Position numbers and translations under genes: made by a program
DNA from: JAWKSY01 sp041402125
GTDB taxonomy: Bacteria; Planctomycetota; GCA-002687715; DRQF01
DNA: 64,000 bases
Direction: 5' to 3'
Assembly (NCBI GenBank): GCA_041402125.1
Contig: JAWKSY010000021.1
Location: 1 to 64,000 of the forward strand
In this document: one piece after another, positions 1-9,945 of the stretch
How positions within the stretch are numbered: the stretch's first letter is position 1
Layout: each line of letters opens with the position of its first letter
The notes under the pieces: model-generated
Seen by the model: the letters and a program-made list of their open reading frames with translations, nothing else
What the model was told of the DNA's origin: nothing
Database searches by the model: none

Positions 1-1
1 C

Positions 2-586
2 ACCGAGGTGGAGCGCGGGTTCGGCGACGGCGTCGAGGACGACCAGGCCCGCTTCATCGCGGCGCGCGTCGGTCCGCTGCGGGTGGCCTCGGCCTACGTC
101 CCCAACGGCTCCAGCCCCGATTCCGAGAAGTACGCCTACAAGAAGCTCTGGCTCGAGCGTCTCCGGGGCTGGATGGACCGCCGCGTCGATCCCGGCGAGC
201 CCTTCGTGCTCGTGGGCGACTTCAACATCGCGCCGGAGCCCCGCGACGTCCACGATCTCGACCGCTGGAGCGGCGGCGTGCTCTTCAACGAGGAGATGCA
301 CGCCGGACTCGCCCGGGTGACCGGATTCGGGCTCACCGACGCCCTGCGGGTCGCGCGGCCGGACGAGGACGAGCTCTACTCCTGGTGGGACTACCGGAGC
401 ATGGCCTTCCCCCGGAACGACGGCCTCCGGATCGACCTCGTCTACGCGACGGCGCCGCTCGTGCCGAAGGTGCGGGCCGCCCGGATCGACCGGGACGAGC
501 GCAAGAAGAACCGCTGCCCGGAGGCGACGACGCCGAGCGACCACGTGCCGGTGGAGGTCGACTTCGCGGTCGAGGACGGCGTCTGA
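2..586 (+). CDS. xthA: Exodeoxyribonuclease III, 5'-truncated by window edge
   Basis: C-terminal two thirds of an exonuclease III/AP endonuclease of the endonuclease-exonuclease-phosphatase fold, which removes 3' blocks and cuts abasic sites in base excision repair. The reading frame is open to the first base, so the N-terminus lies outside the window. Visible hallmarks are LVGDFNIAP (catalytic Asp and Asn), GLRIDLVYA and the terminal SDHVPVEVDF (the Asp-His pair). The stop overlaps the ATG of the uracil-DNA glycosylase gene as TGATG, so the two repair enzymes are translationally coupled. Family assignment is firm; the missing N-terminus cannot be judged. Confidence 0.93.
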   Translation, partial: TEVERGFGDGVEDDQARFIAARVGPLRVASAYVPNGSSPDSEKYAYKKLWLERLRGWMDRRVDPGEPFVLVGDFNIAPEPRDVHDLDRWSGGVLFNEEMHAGLARVTGFGLTDALRVARPDEDELYSWWDYRSMAFPRNDGLRIDLVYATAPLVPKVRAARIDRDERKKNRCPEATTPSDHVPVEVDFAVEDGV

Positions 587-1302
587 TGGCGACGATCGCG
601 CGCCTCCGCGCGATCACCCGCGAGCTGGTGGGATCGGTCTCGGACCTCGAGTTCGGCCCGCCGGTGGCCGCCGTCTACAACCCGCTCGTCTACGCCCGGC
701 GCCCCCACGACGCCTACCTCTCGCGCTGGGCGGTCGGGCGCAAGCGCTTCGTCCTCCTCGGGATGAATCCCGGTCCCTGGGGGATGGCCCAGACCGGCGT
801 TCCCTTCGGCGAGATCGCGGCGGTTCGCGACTGGCTCGGGATCGAGGCGCGCGTCGACCGGCCCGAGAACGAGTACGCGCCCCGACCGATCCAGGGCTTC
901 GATTGCCCCCGCAGCGAGGTGAGCGGACGCCGGCTCTGGGGATACTGGCAGCGCCGCTTCGGGACCCCGGAGCACTTCTTCGCCGACCACGTCGTCCTGA
1001 ACTACTGTCCGCTGGTGTTCATGGAGGAGGGTGGTCGCAACCGGACCCCGGACAAGCTGCCCCGCGAGGAGCGTCGCCCCCTCGAGGCGGCCTGCGACGC
1101 GGCGCTCCGGTCCTTCGTCGAGGCCTGGCGACCGGAGATGATCCTCGGGGTCGGGGGCTTCGCCGAGAAGTGCGCGCGCCGCGTCTTCGGGGACGAGGTC
1201 GCGATCGCCTCGATCCCGCACCCGAGCCCGGCGAGTCCGGCCGCGAACCGGGGCTGGGACGAGCTCGTCGACGCGCGCCGCCGCGAGCTGGGTCTGGCCT
1301 GA
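586..1302 (+). CDS. SMUG1-type uracil-DNA glycosylase
   Basis: 238-residue monofunctional uracil-DNA glycosylase of the SMUG1 family, which excises uracil and oxidised pyrimidines to leave an abasic site. Motif 1, GMNPGPWGMAQTGVPFG (residues 59-75), and motif 2, HPSPASPAANRGW (from His212), are almost letter-for-letter those of SMUG1. The ATG overlaps the exonuclease III stop. That pairing is functionally neat, because the glycosylase creates the abasic site and the upstream enzyme can incise it. The length is typical of a minimal bacterial SMUG1. No anomalies seen. Confidence 0.92.
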   Translation: MATIARLRAITRELVGSVSDLEFGPPVAAVYNPLVYARRPHDAYLSRWAVGRKRFVLLGMNPGPWGMAQTGVPFGEIAAVRDWLGIEARVDRPENEYAPRPIQGFDCPRSEVSGRRLWGYWQRRFGTPEHFFADHVVLNYCPLVFMEEGGRNRTPDKLPREERRPLEAACDAALRSFVEAWRPEMILGVGGFAEKCARRVFGDEVAIASIPHPSPASPAANRGWDELVDARRRELGLA

Positions 1303-1311
1303 GGATCCTCC

Positions 1312-1665
1312 TCAGTCCGAGCGCAGCCGGGCTTCCACCGCGAGCCGGAAGGCGCCGTCCTCGTCGCGGTCGAGCGACCAGGCCGTGACCCCCCAGGATT
1401 CCCGCGGGAAGTCCTCGCGCTTGCGCTCGGCCATCCCGTCGAAGACCTCGACCAGCTCGGGGTACTCGCCGACGATCTGTCCCCGGGCGGCGGCGGTGTA
1501 GCGCGTGGTCTCCTCCCACTCGTCGAGGACGACCGCGTTCCAGATCGCCACCGCGACCTCGAGCGCCTGCCGGAGGCGCTCGGGCTTGGGATCGGTCCCG
1601 AGGACGTCGAGCATCGGGGCGGCGAAGCGGTGGAGCGTCGCGGACGGGGTCGGCTTGCCGCTCAA
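1312..1665 (-). CDS. Small conserved-looking cytosolic protein, unknown
   Basis: 117 residues, not recognised. It is rich in charged and aromatic residues (AIWNAVVLDEWEETTRY, then GQIVGEYPELVEVFDGMAERKREDF and SWGVTAWSLDRDEDG). It has no signal peptide, membrane segment or cysteine cluster, and looks like a small mostly helical soluble protein. It begins only 2 nt after the stop of the upstream membrane-protein gene on the same strand, so it is probably co-transcribed with it. It ends convergently 9 nt from the glycosylase stop. Codon use matches its neighbours, so I consider it a real gene. Confidence 0.6.
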   Translation of the reverse strand: MSGKPTPSATLHRFAAPMLDVLGTDPKPERLRQALEVAVAIWNAVVLDEWEETTRYTAAARGQIVGEYPELVEVFDGMAERKREDFPRESWGVTAWSLDRDEDGAFRLAVEARLRSD

Positions 1666-1667
1666 GT

Positions 1668-4151
1668 TCAGTCTCCGGTGACGAGGGTGTGAGGCGTGAT
1701 GACGCGGCGGCCCTGCGCCTGTGCGACGCGGGGGCGCGGACGTTCGAGCGGCCAGGGGATCTCACGCCCCGCCCGCCCCTTCGGATCGGTGACGAGATCG
1801 AAGACCCGCGGCGCGCCCCCCTCGTAGCAGACGACGTCCGCCGGATCGATCCGGGTCGCGCCCGCGAAGCCCTCCCGCTCGCGCGGAGGTCCGGGCTCGC
1901 CAATTCCGAAGTAGACGTGGTAGGTGACGTCGGGCTCGCCGCCCTCGAGCTCGAGGTGGATCGCGCCCCCGACCGCGGTCGCGCGGAAGCGGAGGTCCTC
2001 GGGCCGGGGGATCCGGGCGGCGCCGGCGTCGATCACGACGGACAGGCCGTCGACGCGGAAGCGACGCCCCCGTCCGTCGGGGATGTCGACCAGGATCCGG
2101 TCGAGTCGCGCCATCCTGATCGGATGCCGCCAGGTCGCGAGACCCGGACCGCGGGAGGCCCAGACGCGCCCGTCGCGATGGACCTCGTCGCGGTCGTTCC
2201 GCCCCTCGAGGTGCGCGCTGAAGGGGATGCCGTAGCGGAGCCCGCCGAGATCGGCGCTGAACTCGACCGCGGCGCCGGTCGGACAGGTCGCGTTCGAACG
2301 ATGGAGGAGAAGGCGGGGCCGCTCGACGAATCCGGTCAGGACGCGCGGTCGACGCGGGTCGTCGGGGCGGGCTCCGATCGCGAAGAGGAGGTCGCCCTCG
2401 GGGGCCGGAAGAGCGTGCGCGATCTCGACCTCGCGCGGCCTCTCGCGCCAGATCCCCCAACCCGCGAGTCCGAGCAGGGCCAGGCCCAGGGCGAGATCGA
2501 GCGGAGTCGGCACGGGGTTCCGGAGCGGGCCGGCGAGTGCCGCGAGGCCGGCGCCGAGTCCGGCCGCCGCGGTGGCCGGCAGGAGGAGGTAGGCGCAGGG
2601 CAGGTAGACCTCCACGTCCCGGAACCAGGCCGCCTCGCACACCGCGACGAGCGCGAGACGTCCCGCGAGCGCCGAACCGAGGACGAGCGTCGCGAGCAGG
2701 GGCGCCGAGAGGCCGCGGAAGGGCGCCGCGACGAGGCCGACGAGGAGTCCGATCGCGCCGGCGATGGCGAGGACGAGCAACGCGGGTCGGAGTCGCGGCT
2801 GGAGCCGGTTCATCACCGCCGCGCGGGCGAAGGTCGTGGCGGCGCCGCTCCCGAAGGGGCGACCCTCGATGCGTTCGAAGTCCTTCCGTTCGCCGGGGAC
2901 CACGTCGGCCACGGGAACGGTGGGACCGACGAGGAAGTAGCGGTTCTCGAGCGCGACGAGATCGTGTGCCCGCTCCCCGGCGAGCGAGAGGGCGCGCTCG
3001 AGTTCGGCGAGGCCGATGGCCGGGAACTGCGTGTGACGGCGCTCGCCGCCGTCGATGTCGCCGCGTCGACAGGCCTCGTCGATCTCCCTCGCCAGTCCCT
3101 CGTAGAAGTCCTCGGCGTCGCCCGGCCGCGCGGCGAGTCCGAGGCGCTCGACCGATCTTCGGATCACCCAGCTCCGGAAGATCGCCATGCGCTCGCCATC
3201 CTCGGCGAGCATGTGGGGCTCGCGGAAGGCCGGGCTCTCGAGGTCGCCCCGCAGGCGCGCGAAGGACGGCGACACCTCGTAGAGTCGATGGCGCAGCTCG
3301 GCCGAGAGCGGCTCGTAGCGGAGCCCGCGCGTCGCCGCGACGCGGTTGATCGCGCCCATCGCCGCGTTGAAGGCCGGCGCCTTCAATTCCTGTCCGACCA
3401 CCCGGCCGTAACTCTGCTCGTCCATCCGCGCCCAGCCGGCGAGCGCGGCCAGGGTCGGCAGGGCCAGGAGGGCCGCGGCGAGGACCAACCGGCCGAGGGC
3501 GCCGGCGCGGCGCACCCCCGCCGCGCGGTCGACGAGGAAGGCGGCGCCCAGGGCCAGGCCCAGGGTCGGGGCGATCCAGGCGCCCTCGCCCCGGGTCACC
3601 CAGAACGCGGCCAGGGCCAGACCCGCCGCGAGGGCGCGGAGCCCGCGCCCGAAGAGCGAGGCCGGGCGCAGGAGCCCGAGGAGGATCCCGAGGAGCAGGA
3701 GCGTCAGCGAGGAGTAGAAGCCGTCCCGCACGACCCGCGTCGCGACCATCGTCATCATCACGGGGTGCAGGAGGATGATCGTGACCGCGGGAAGCGCGGC
3801 GACGCGCGCCACTCCGGCGCGGCGCAACCCGCGGTAGAGGACCAGGGTCGCGAGGGCGAAGAGGAGCTCCTCGGCCAGACGCCGCCCGAGTCCGGCCTTC
3901 ACGGCGCCGGCGAGGAAGAGCGCGTAGCCGGGGCCCTTCGCGAGGCGGCGGTGATCGTAGGGGCCCAGCCAGTGTCCGTCGAGCAGCGCACCGGCCTGGG
4001 CGACGTAGAGCGCGTCGTCGACGTCGAAGTGATGGAAGGAGGTTGATCTCGCGGCCGAAGTCGACGCGCCACGCGACGAGCGCGAGCAGCAGGAGTCGAA
4101 CACGACGCGGACCGCGCCGTAGGATCTCGGGCCCTGGGACATCTCGCTCAT
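1668..4151 (-). CDS. Polytopic membrane protein, glycosyltransferase-39/87-like
   Basis: About 827 residues. The first 470 or so hold many Leu/Ala-rich transmembrane segments; the last 230 form a soluble, probably beta-rich, extracytoplasmic domain. An early acidic stretch, FHHFDVDDALYVAQAGALLDG, resembles the first periplasmic loop of dolichyl-phosphate-mannose-type GT-C enzymes, where the catalytic Asp sits, and a KGPGYALFLAG element follows. The ATG at 4151 has a good GGGGAGG ribosome site. Residues 17-39 look out of frame: an alternative frame over about 4040-4100 reads VRLLLLALVAWRVDFGREIN, a plausible first membrane helix, which suggests two compensating indels. No specific substrate can be named. 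Confidence 0.7.
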   Translation of the reverse strand: MSEMSQGPRSYGAVRVVFDSCCSRSSRGASTSAARSTSFHHFDVDDALYVAQAGALLDGHWLGPYDHRRLAKGPGYALFLAGAVKAGLGRRLAEELLFALATLVLYRGLRRAGVARVAALPAVTIILLHPVMMTMVATRVVRDGFYSSLTLLLLGILLGLLRPASLFGRGLRALAAGLALAAFWVTRGEGAWIAPTLGLALGAAFLVDRAAGVRRAGALGRLVLAAALLALPTLAALAGWARMDEQSYGRVVGQELKAPAFNAAMGAINRVAATRGLRYEPLSAELRHRLYEVSPSFARLRGDLESPAFREPHMLAEDGERMAIFRSWVIRRSVERLGLAARPGDAEDFYEGLAREIDEACRRGDIDGGERRHTQFPAIGLAELERALSLAGERAHDLVALENRYFLVGPTVPVADVVPGERKDFERIEGRPFGSGAATTFARAAVMNRLQPRLRPALLVLAIAGAIGLLVGLVAAPFRGLSAPLLATLVLGSALAGRLALVAVCEAAWFRDVEVYLPCAYLLLPATAAAGLGAGLAALAGPLRNPVPTPLDLALGLALLGLAGWGIWRERPREVEIAHALPAPEGDLLFAIGARPDDPRRPRVLTGFVERPRLLLHRSNATCPTGAAVEFSADLGGLRYGIPFSAHLEGRNDRDEVHRDGRVWASRGPGLATWRHPIRMARLDRILVDIPDGRGRRFRVDGLSVVIDAGAARIPRPEDLRFRATAVGGAIHLELEGGEPDVTYHVYFGIGEPGPPREREGFAGATRIDPADVVCYEGGAPRVFDLVTDPKGRAGREIPWPLERPRPRVAQAQGRRVITPHTLVTGD

Positions 4152-4226
4152 CGCCGCCTCCCCGGGGCGACATCATACCCGGGCGACCGCCTTTGCTCCC
4201 CACGCTTCCCTGGTTACGAGTCCCCG

Positions 4227-6694
4227 ATGCCCGACTCACTTCCCGTCGACGAGGTCCTCGACGAGCTCGGCGCGGCGCTCGACCGCTCCGGCGCCGTCGT
4301 GCTCGTGGCCGAACCCGGCGCGGGCAAGACGACGCGCGTCCCGCCCTGGCTCGCGCGGCGACACCGCGGTCGGGGGCGGATCCTCGTCCTCGAGCCCCGG
4401 CGCATCGCGGCCCGGGCCGCCGCCTCCCGGATGGCCGAGGAGGCGCGGGAGGAGGTCGGCGAACGCTTCGGCTACCAGGTCCGGGGCGAGCAGCGGCGGG
4501 GACCGCGAACCGAGGTGCTCGTCGTCACCGAGGCGCTCCTCACGCGCTTCGTCCAGTCGGACCCGGCGCTCACGGGCGTCGCGGCAGTGGTCATCGACGA
4601 GTTCCACGAGCGCAGCGTGCACGCGGACCTCGCGCTCGCCCTCGTCGCCGAGGCGCGGCAGGCCCTCCGCGACGACCTCGAACTCGTCGTGATGTCCGCG
4701 ACGCTCGACGCGGAACCCATCGCCGCCTTCCTCGGCGGGGCGCCGATCGTCCGCGTCGCCGGGCGGACCTTCCCGATCGAGATCGAGTACCGTCCGCCGC
4801 CGGATCTGCGGACCCCGTTGGCCGAGTCGGCGCGGGCCGCGATCGGCGAGGCGCGTCGCGAGGGCGCGCGCGGCGTGCTCGTCTTCCTGCCCGGCATGGG
4901 GGAGATCCGTCGCCTCGAACGCGACCTCGCCGAGCGGGGATACCGCCCGGGCCGGGACCTCTTCGCGCTCCACGGGGAGCTGCCCCTGGAGGAGCAGCGT
5001 CGCGCGCTCCGACCGACCGGCGAGCCGCGGGTGATCCTCGCGACGAACGTCGCCGAGTCGGCGCTGACGGTGCCCGACGTCGACGCGGTCGTCGATTCCG
5101 GCTACCTCCGCCGCGCCCGGCACGAACCCGATCTCGGCTTCGATCGCCTCGAGATCGAACGCATCTCCAAGGCGAGCGCGGCGCAGCGGGCCGGCCGCGC
5201 GGGGCGGACCGGTCCCGGCCGCTGCTACCGCCTCTACTCGGCCCGCGACCACGCCGCCTTCCTCGACCACGAGCCGGCGGAGATCGGCCGCGTCGATCTC
5301 GCCGAGCTGCGCCTGTTGCTCCTCGACTGGGGCGTGCAGGACGCGGCGGGCTTCGGCTGGTTCGAGGCGCCGCCGCGGGCGGCGCTCGACGCGGCGGACG
5401 AGCTGCTCGTCGTGCTGGGTCTCGCCGAGCGACGCGAGGGCGGGGTCGCGGCCACCGATCGCGGCCGGCGACTCGCCGCGCTGCCCGTCCACCCGCGGCT
5501 CGCGGTCCTCGTCCACGAGGCGCGGCGGCGGGGCGTGGGGGAGGAGGGCGCCCGCGTGGCGGCGCTCCTCGCCGATCGCGATCTCCGTCCCCGGACCGAC
5601 GCCGCCGGCGCCGCGCGAGGCGAGCCGCGGCGACCTCCTCGATCGTCTGGACGAGCTTGAACGCGCCGGCCGCGGCCCGGCGCGCCGCATCAACGCGAGG
5701 CGCGGCGCCTCGCCGGCCTGGTCGGGGGCGAGCCCGGCGGTCGAGGCCCCGGCGCGCGCCGAGGGCGCAGGCGGCTCTCCTCCGCTCGGTCCTCTGCGCC
5801 TATCCCGATCGCGTCGCCCGCCGCCGGCGCGCCGGGGCGGCCGAGGCCCGCATGGTCGGCGGCCGGGGCCTGCGACTCGACCGCGCCTCCTCGGTCCGCG
5901 ACGAGGAGTACTTCGTCGCGGTGAGCATCCGCTGGCAGGCCGGCGCGGCCGTTCGCCGAGGATCTCGTCCGCATCGCCTCGGGGGTCGAGCGCGCCTGGC
6001 TCGACGAGGTCCCGGGAACGCCGGTCATCCGCGAGCGGGACGCGGTCTTCGATGCCGCCGCCCAGCGCCTCGTGGCGCGCGAGATCGTCCGCTTCGGGGA
6101 CCTCATCCTTGAGGAGAAGGGCACGGGGCGCTCGATCCCGACCGAGGCGCCGAGGTGCTGCTGGCGCGCTCCGCAGGCGAGACGCCGTGCTCGGCGCCGA
6201 CGCCGAGAAGCTGGTGCGGCTCCGGCAGAGTGGAGACCTTCCGGGCCGCCCGTCCCGAGGAGGGATGGCCGCCCCTGGACGACGGCCATCCTCGAGGTCC
6301 TCGCGACGGTCCTTCCGGACAGCGCTCCTTCGAGGAGCTCCGGTCCTTGCCTCAGCGGATCTCGTCCGGGAGCTCCTTCTCGCGACCGCCTGGCGCGGCT
6401 CGAGCGCGAGCTGCCGGACCGCGTCGCCTGCCCGCCGGCGGCAGGCGCGGATCGACGAGGCGGAGGGCGGACCGGTGCTGAGGGAGCGGGTCCGGCGAGC
6501 TCTTCGGCCTGCGGGGGCTCCCGCCGCTGTGCGGCAGCCGGATCCGCTCCTCGGTCAGCTCCTCGCGCCCAATCACCGCCCGGTCCAGCGGACGAAGGCG
6601 GATCTCGCCAGGTTCACCAGGGGCGTTCTACCTAGTGCGGAAGGATCTGCGCGGGCGCTACCCCAAGCACGCCTGGCCGGAACGGGCGCCCTGA
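4227..6694 (+). CDS. hrpB: ATP-dependent RNA helicase HrpB, C-terminal half frame-disrupted
   Basis: DEAH-box helicase HrpB. The first 460 residues are clean: Walker A GAGKTT, DEFH box (VVIDEFHERS), SAT motif and QRAGRAGRTGPG (motif VI). From about 5630 the frame changes repeatedly, yet HrpB-specific pieces persist in order: LLDRLDELERAGRGPARRIN, LLRSVLCAYPDRVARRRR, MVGGRGLRLDRASSVRDEEY, LVAREIVRFGD, ELFGLRGLPPL and the terminal VRKDLRGRYPKHAWPERAP ending at TGA 6692-6694. The span corresponds to about 822 codons, the normal HrpB length. I infer indel errors in the sequence rather than a decayed gene, but as read it is broken. Confidence 0.88.
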
Positions 6695-6765
6695 GGACGG
6701 ACGCGATTCCGGACGGGTTTTCGCGAACCCGGGCGGGCTTGCCCCGCTGGGACCGGGCCGCCACG

Positions 6766-7618
6766 ATGAACGCTCGAACCGCAACGGAATCCGACGTGCC
6801 GATCCTCACCCGCCTCCTGCCCCTCCTCGCCCTCGTCCTGCTCGCCTCCGGGCTCCGCGCCCAGGAGGGGATCGCCCAGGAGATGCGCCCGGCGCTCCTC
6901 GCCCGTCTGCGCGACCTCGAGGCCGAGAAGCAGTCGCTCGCCAACGCCGCCGCGGCCGCCGCGGAGAAGCATCGCGAGGCGCTCGCCGAGCTCGACGCGC
7001 GGCTTCAGAAACGACGCGCCGAGGAGCGGGAGCTCGAGCGTCGGGTCCGGGCGCGCGAGGACGAGGCGCTCGCCACCACCGACGAGGCGCGGGTCCAGGG
7101 CCGGCTCCGAGGCGGGGCTCGCCGCGGTCGAACGGATCGCGTGTCGCGCGCCTCCAGCCGCGCTCGATGCGCTCGCGGCGCGCATGGAGCGCCGTCCGCC
7201 TCTCGCCGGACGGGAGCGTCGCGCCGCGCTCGCCAGTGGCGACCGCTCCTCGCCGGCCGACGGCGGAACGAAGCTCGGCGGGATGAAGCAGAAGATCTGG
7301 CGCCTCTTCGAGGAAGAATTGCGGACACGATCGTCGTCGAGCTGGTCTCCGACAAGCTCCCGGTCGGGCAGGGTCCGTGCCGGCCTGGTTCCTGCGGCTC
7401 AGGCTCGCTCACGCGGTGTACCTCCTCGAGACGGTGTCCGAGTCCCCGGACGCCCCCCTCGTCGAGGAGCGCGGGACCGGTGGTCGGCGGGACGGAGCCG
7501 GGCTGGACCCGGCTGACGGCCAGGATCGGGGCCCAGGTCGGGATCTCGTCGCCGTCGCGCGTCGCCGCTCAGGCCGCGCCTGCACCTCCTTCCGATCCCG
7601 CGACCGGAGCGCCGATGA
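6766..7618 (+). CDS. Periplasmic coiled-coil protein (DUF3450-like), first gene of TonB2 operon; frame-disrupted
   Basis: Starts with a clear signal peptide (LPLLALVLLASGLRAQ) and continues as an Ala/Glu/Arg-rich coiled coil (residues ~35-105: LRDLEAEKQSLANAAAAAAE and on). The frame then breaks near 7110. The likely end reads LLPIPRPERR in another frame, stopping at TGA 7616-7618, which overlaps the next ATG as ATGA. A secreted coiled-coil protein just upstream of a TtpC-like gene is the usual position of DUF3450 in TonB2 operons, so the family name rests on context plus architecture. The initiation codon could also be GTG 6796, nearer the signal peptide. Confidence 0.6.
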
Positions 7619-9055
7619 TGTCGGCCCTCCGCCTCGTCACCGTCCTCCTCCTCGCCGCCGCGCTCGCCGCGACCGCCTTCGGGGAGGGCGAGCCCGACGA
7701 CGACGAGCTGAAGCGGCAGATCGCGCGGCTCGAGACCGAGATCGCGGCCGCCGCGCCGAGGAGAACTCACGCCGCGGCCCGTCCGCGCGAGCTCGAGGCG
7801 CGTCGGGCCGAGATCGACGAGACAGCCGGTCGCCTCCTCGCCCTCGCCGACCGCGAGGACGCCGCCGAGGAGCGCCTGCGGCGCGGCCTCCGCGTCAACG
7901 CCACCTCCACGCGGCGCCTCGCCGCGCTCGAGCTCGCCTCCGGGAACAGGGGGGGAACGCGCGGCGGGGCTCGCCGACCCAGCTCCGCCTCGTCCTGCTC
8001 GAGACGCCGGAGGATCCGGCGCGCCTCGGATTCTGGCCCGCGCGAGGACGTCGCCTCCGCTTCGCCACCGGGCGCGAGGACCTCGAGGCCGGGGCGCTCG
8101 CGCGGACGAAGCTCAGGCCCTCGTGGCCGAACTCGATCGGGCGAGCGAGGAGGCGTCGAGCGTCCGCATCCGGCAGCGAGCCGACGGTTCAGGCCTTCTC
8201 GGTGGGGCGCGTCGCCTTCGCGCGGCGCGCGACCGGCTGGAAGCCTCGCGCTCGCCGTCGCGAGTCCGCGCGACGCGGCCGGCTTCCGCTTCGCGGAAGG
8301 AACTCCCGGACGAGGCGCGCGAGGCGCTCGAGGCGCTGTTCGCCAGTGAGGGCGCGTCCCCGTCGCTTCCCTTCGACGCCAGCCGGCGTCCTGACCCGCG
8401 AGGAGGTCGCCTCCATCGCCGAGGAGCGGCGGCGCCCGGCGCGCAAGTTCGCAGCGCGCGGTGGTCCGCTGATGTGGGCGATCGCCTTCGTCGCGCTCGT
8501 CGCGCTCGCCTTCGCCGTCGAGCGGATCATCCGGCTCTACGTCGTCGCGCGCGCCGACCCGGCCTCGCGGCGCGCGCGCTCGCCGCCCTCGAGAGCGACG
8601 GAGCCCCCGGTCTCGAGGCCCGGCTCCGGCAGGGCGCGGCCTCGGCGCGTCGACCATCGCCGCGGCCTGGGCGCGGGCCGGGCGGGGCCGACGGGCGATG
8701 GAGGAGGGCGCCGAGGAGTGCCTCCTCTCCGAGTCGCCCCGGCTCTCGCGCTTCCTCTCCGGACTCGCGGTCCTCGCCGCGGTCGCGCCTGCTCGGCCTT
8801 CTCGGCACCGTCACCGGAATCATCCGGACCTTCGCGACGATCGAGAGCGTCGGCGCGGCCGACCCGGGCGCGCTCTCGGGCGGCATCTCCGAGGCGCTCT
8901 ACACCACCGCCTTCGGGCTCTGCGTCGCGATCCCGATCATGCTCCTCCACGGGGTCCTCTCGGGCCGCGTCGATCGTCTCCTGATCGAGGCCGAGGCCGA
9001 GGCGAACCGCTTCGTCGAGGGCTGCCCCGCGTCTCGGACGGAGGACGCGTCGTGA
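7615..9055 (+). CDS. ttpC: TtpC-like MotA/TolQ/ExbB protein with periplasmic coiled coil; frame-disrupted
   Basis: Inner-membrane energy-transduction protein of the TonB2 type. The signal peptide (MMSALRLVTVLLLAAALAA) is followed by a coiled-coil periplasmic region (ELKRQIARLETEIAAA). A membrane helix near 8470-8550 reads MWAIAFVALVALAFAVERII. A MotA/TolQ/ExbB proton-channel domain at about 8790-9010 reads LLGLLGTVTGIIRTFATIE, then GISEALYTTAFGLCVAIPIM. Several frame changes interrupt 7750-8790. The start overlaps the upstream stop (ATGA), and the end overlaps the ExbB start (GTGA at 9052). Total span is about 480 codons, as expected for TtpC. Frameshifts are probably sequence errors. Confidence 0.8.
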
Positions 9056-9544
9056 TCCCCCTCGAACGACTGCGCGAGCTGCTCGATGCCGGCGGCGCGA
9101 CCCTCGCCGCGATCCTCCTCGCGAGCGCTCTCGCCTGGGCTGCAGGCCGTCGCGATCGCGCTCCGCATGTGGCGGGACCGGGCGGAGGCGCCCCTGGCCG
9201 GGGTCCGGGATCCCGGGCCCGAACTGCGCGCGCGCGACGAGCGGCGCGGACGGGCCTCGCCTTCCTGGGCTCCGTCGCCACCGCGACGCCGTTGCTCGGA
9301 TTGCTCGGCACGGTCGTCGGGATGATCCAGTCCTTCGCCGGCGCGGCCTTCGACGAGGGCCGGGATCCGATCGCGCTGGGACGGGGGAGCATCGAGACAA
9401 CTCGTCTGACGCAGGCCGGGCTCGATCTTCGGGCTGCCGCTGCTCCTCGTTCACGGCGTGCTGTCTTCCCGCGTGCGCCGCGCGCGGGAACGCGACGAGC
9501 TGCGGCTCCGCCGGCTCGCGTCCGCCGGGGAGCTCGCGTCATGA
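9052..9544 (+). CDS. exbB: ExbB2-like proton-channel subunit; frame-disrupted
   Basis: Short ExbB/TolQ protein of about 164 codons, starting at GTG 9052 (VIPLERLRELLDAGGATLAA). The central signature GLAFLGSVATATPLLGLLGT is the canonical ExbB/TolQ third-helix region, followed by VVGMIQSFAGAAFDEG. The tail, IFGLPLLLVHGVLSSRVRRA, ends at TGA 9542-9544 in a different frame. Frame changes occur near 9140 and 9410. With ExbD it would form the proton-driven motor that powers TonB. It overlaps TtpC by 4 nt upstream and ExbD by 4 nt downstream. Such a compact second ExbB is typical of TonB2 systems. Confidence 0.8.
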
Positions 9545-9945
9545 TCCGCGGCCAGCGGGATCGGGGCGCGCGACGCGCGCCGACCGTCGCCGCTGATCGG
9601 CATGAGGTCTTCATCCTCCTCATCTTCTTCCTCGTGACGACCACGTTCACGAAGGACCGCAGCATGCAGTCGACCGCCCCGGCGCCCGCGCGGCGAGCCC
9701 GCTCGCGGCGGAGTCGCTCCGCGCGCTCGTGACGGCGGAGGGGAGGATCTTCGTCGACGGCAAACCCGTCGCGCTGGCCGCCTTCCGCGAGATCTGCGCG
9801 CGTCGCGTCGCGCGGGGTCACGGGCGAGGTCTCGTCGTCGTGCCCGACGGGCCTGCCCTCAGGACGGCTCGTCGAGGTCGTCGACACCGCGCGCGCGGTG
9901 GGCTTCGTCGACGTCGCGATCGCCACGCGAGGAGGGCGGGGCTGA
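9541..9945 (+). CDS. exbD: ExbD2-like motor subunit; frame-disrupted
   Basis: About 134 codons, normal for ExbD. A basic N-terminus (MIRGQRDRGARRAP) is followed by the membrane helix VFILLIFFLVTTTFTKDR. The normally conserved channel Asp (LID-M before VFILL) falls where the frame is disturbed: one frame reads PLIG, the other DRHEVFILL, so its presence cannot be decided. The periplasmic half is recognisable in shifted frames as ESLRALVTAEGRIFVDGKPV and GRLVEVVDTARAVGFVDVAI, ending at TGA 9943-9945. The stop shares one base with the TonB ATG (TGATG). Confidence 0.78.
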
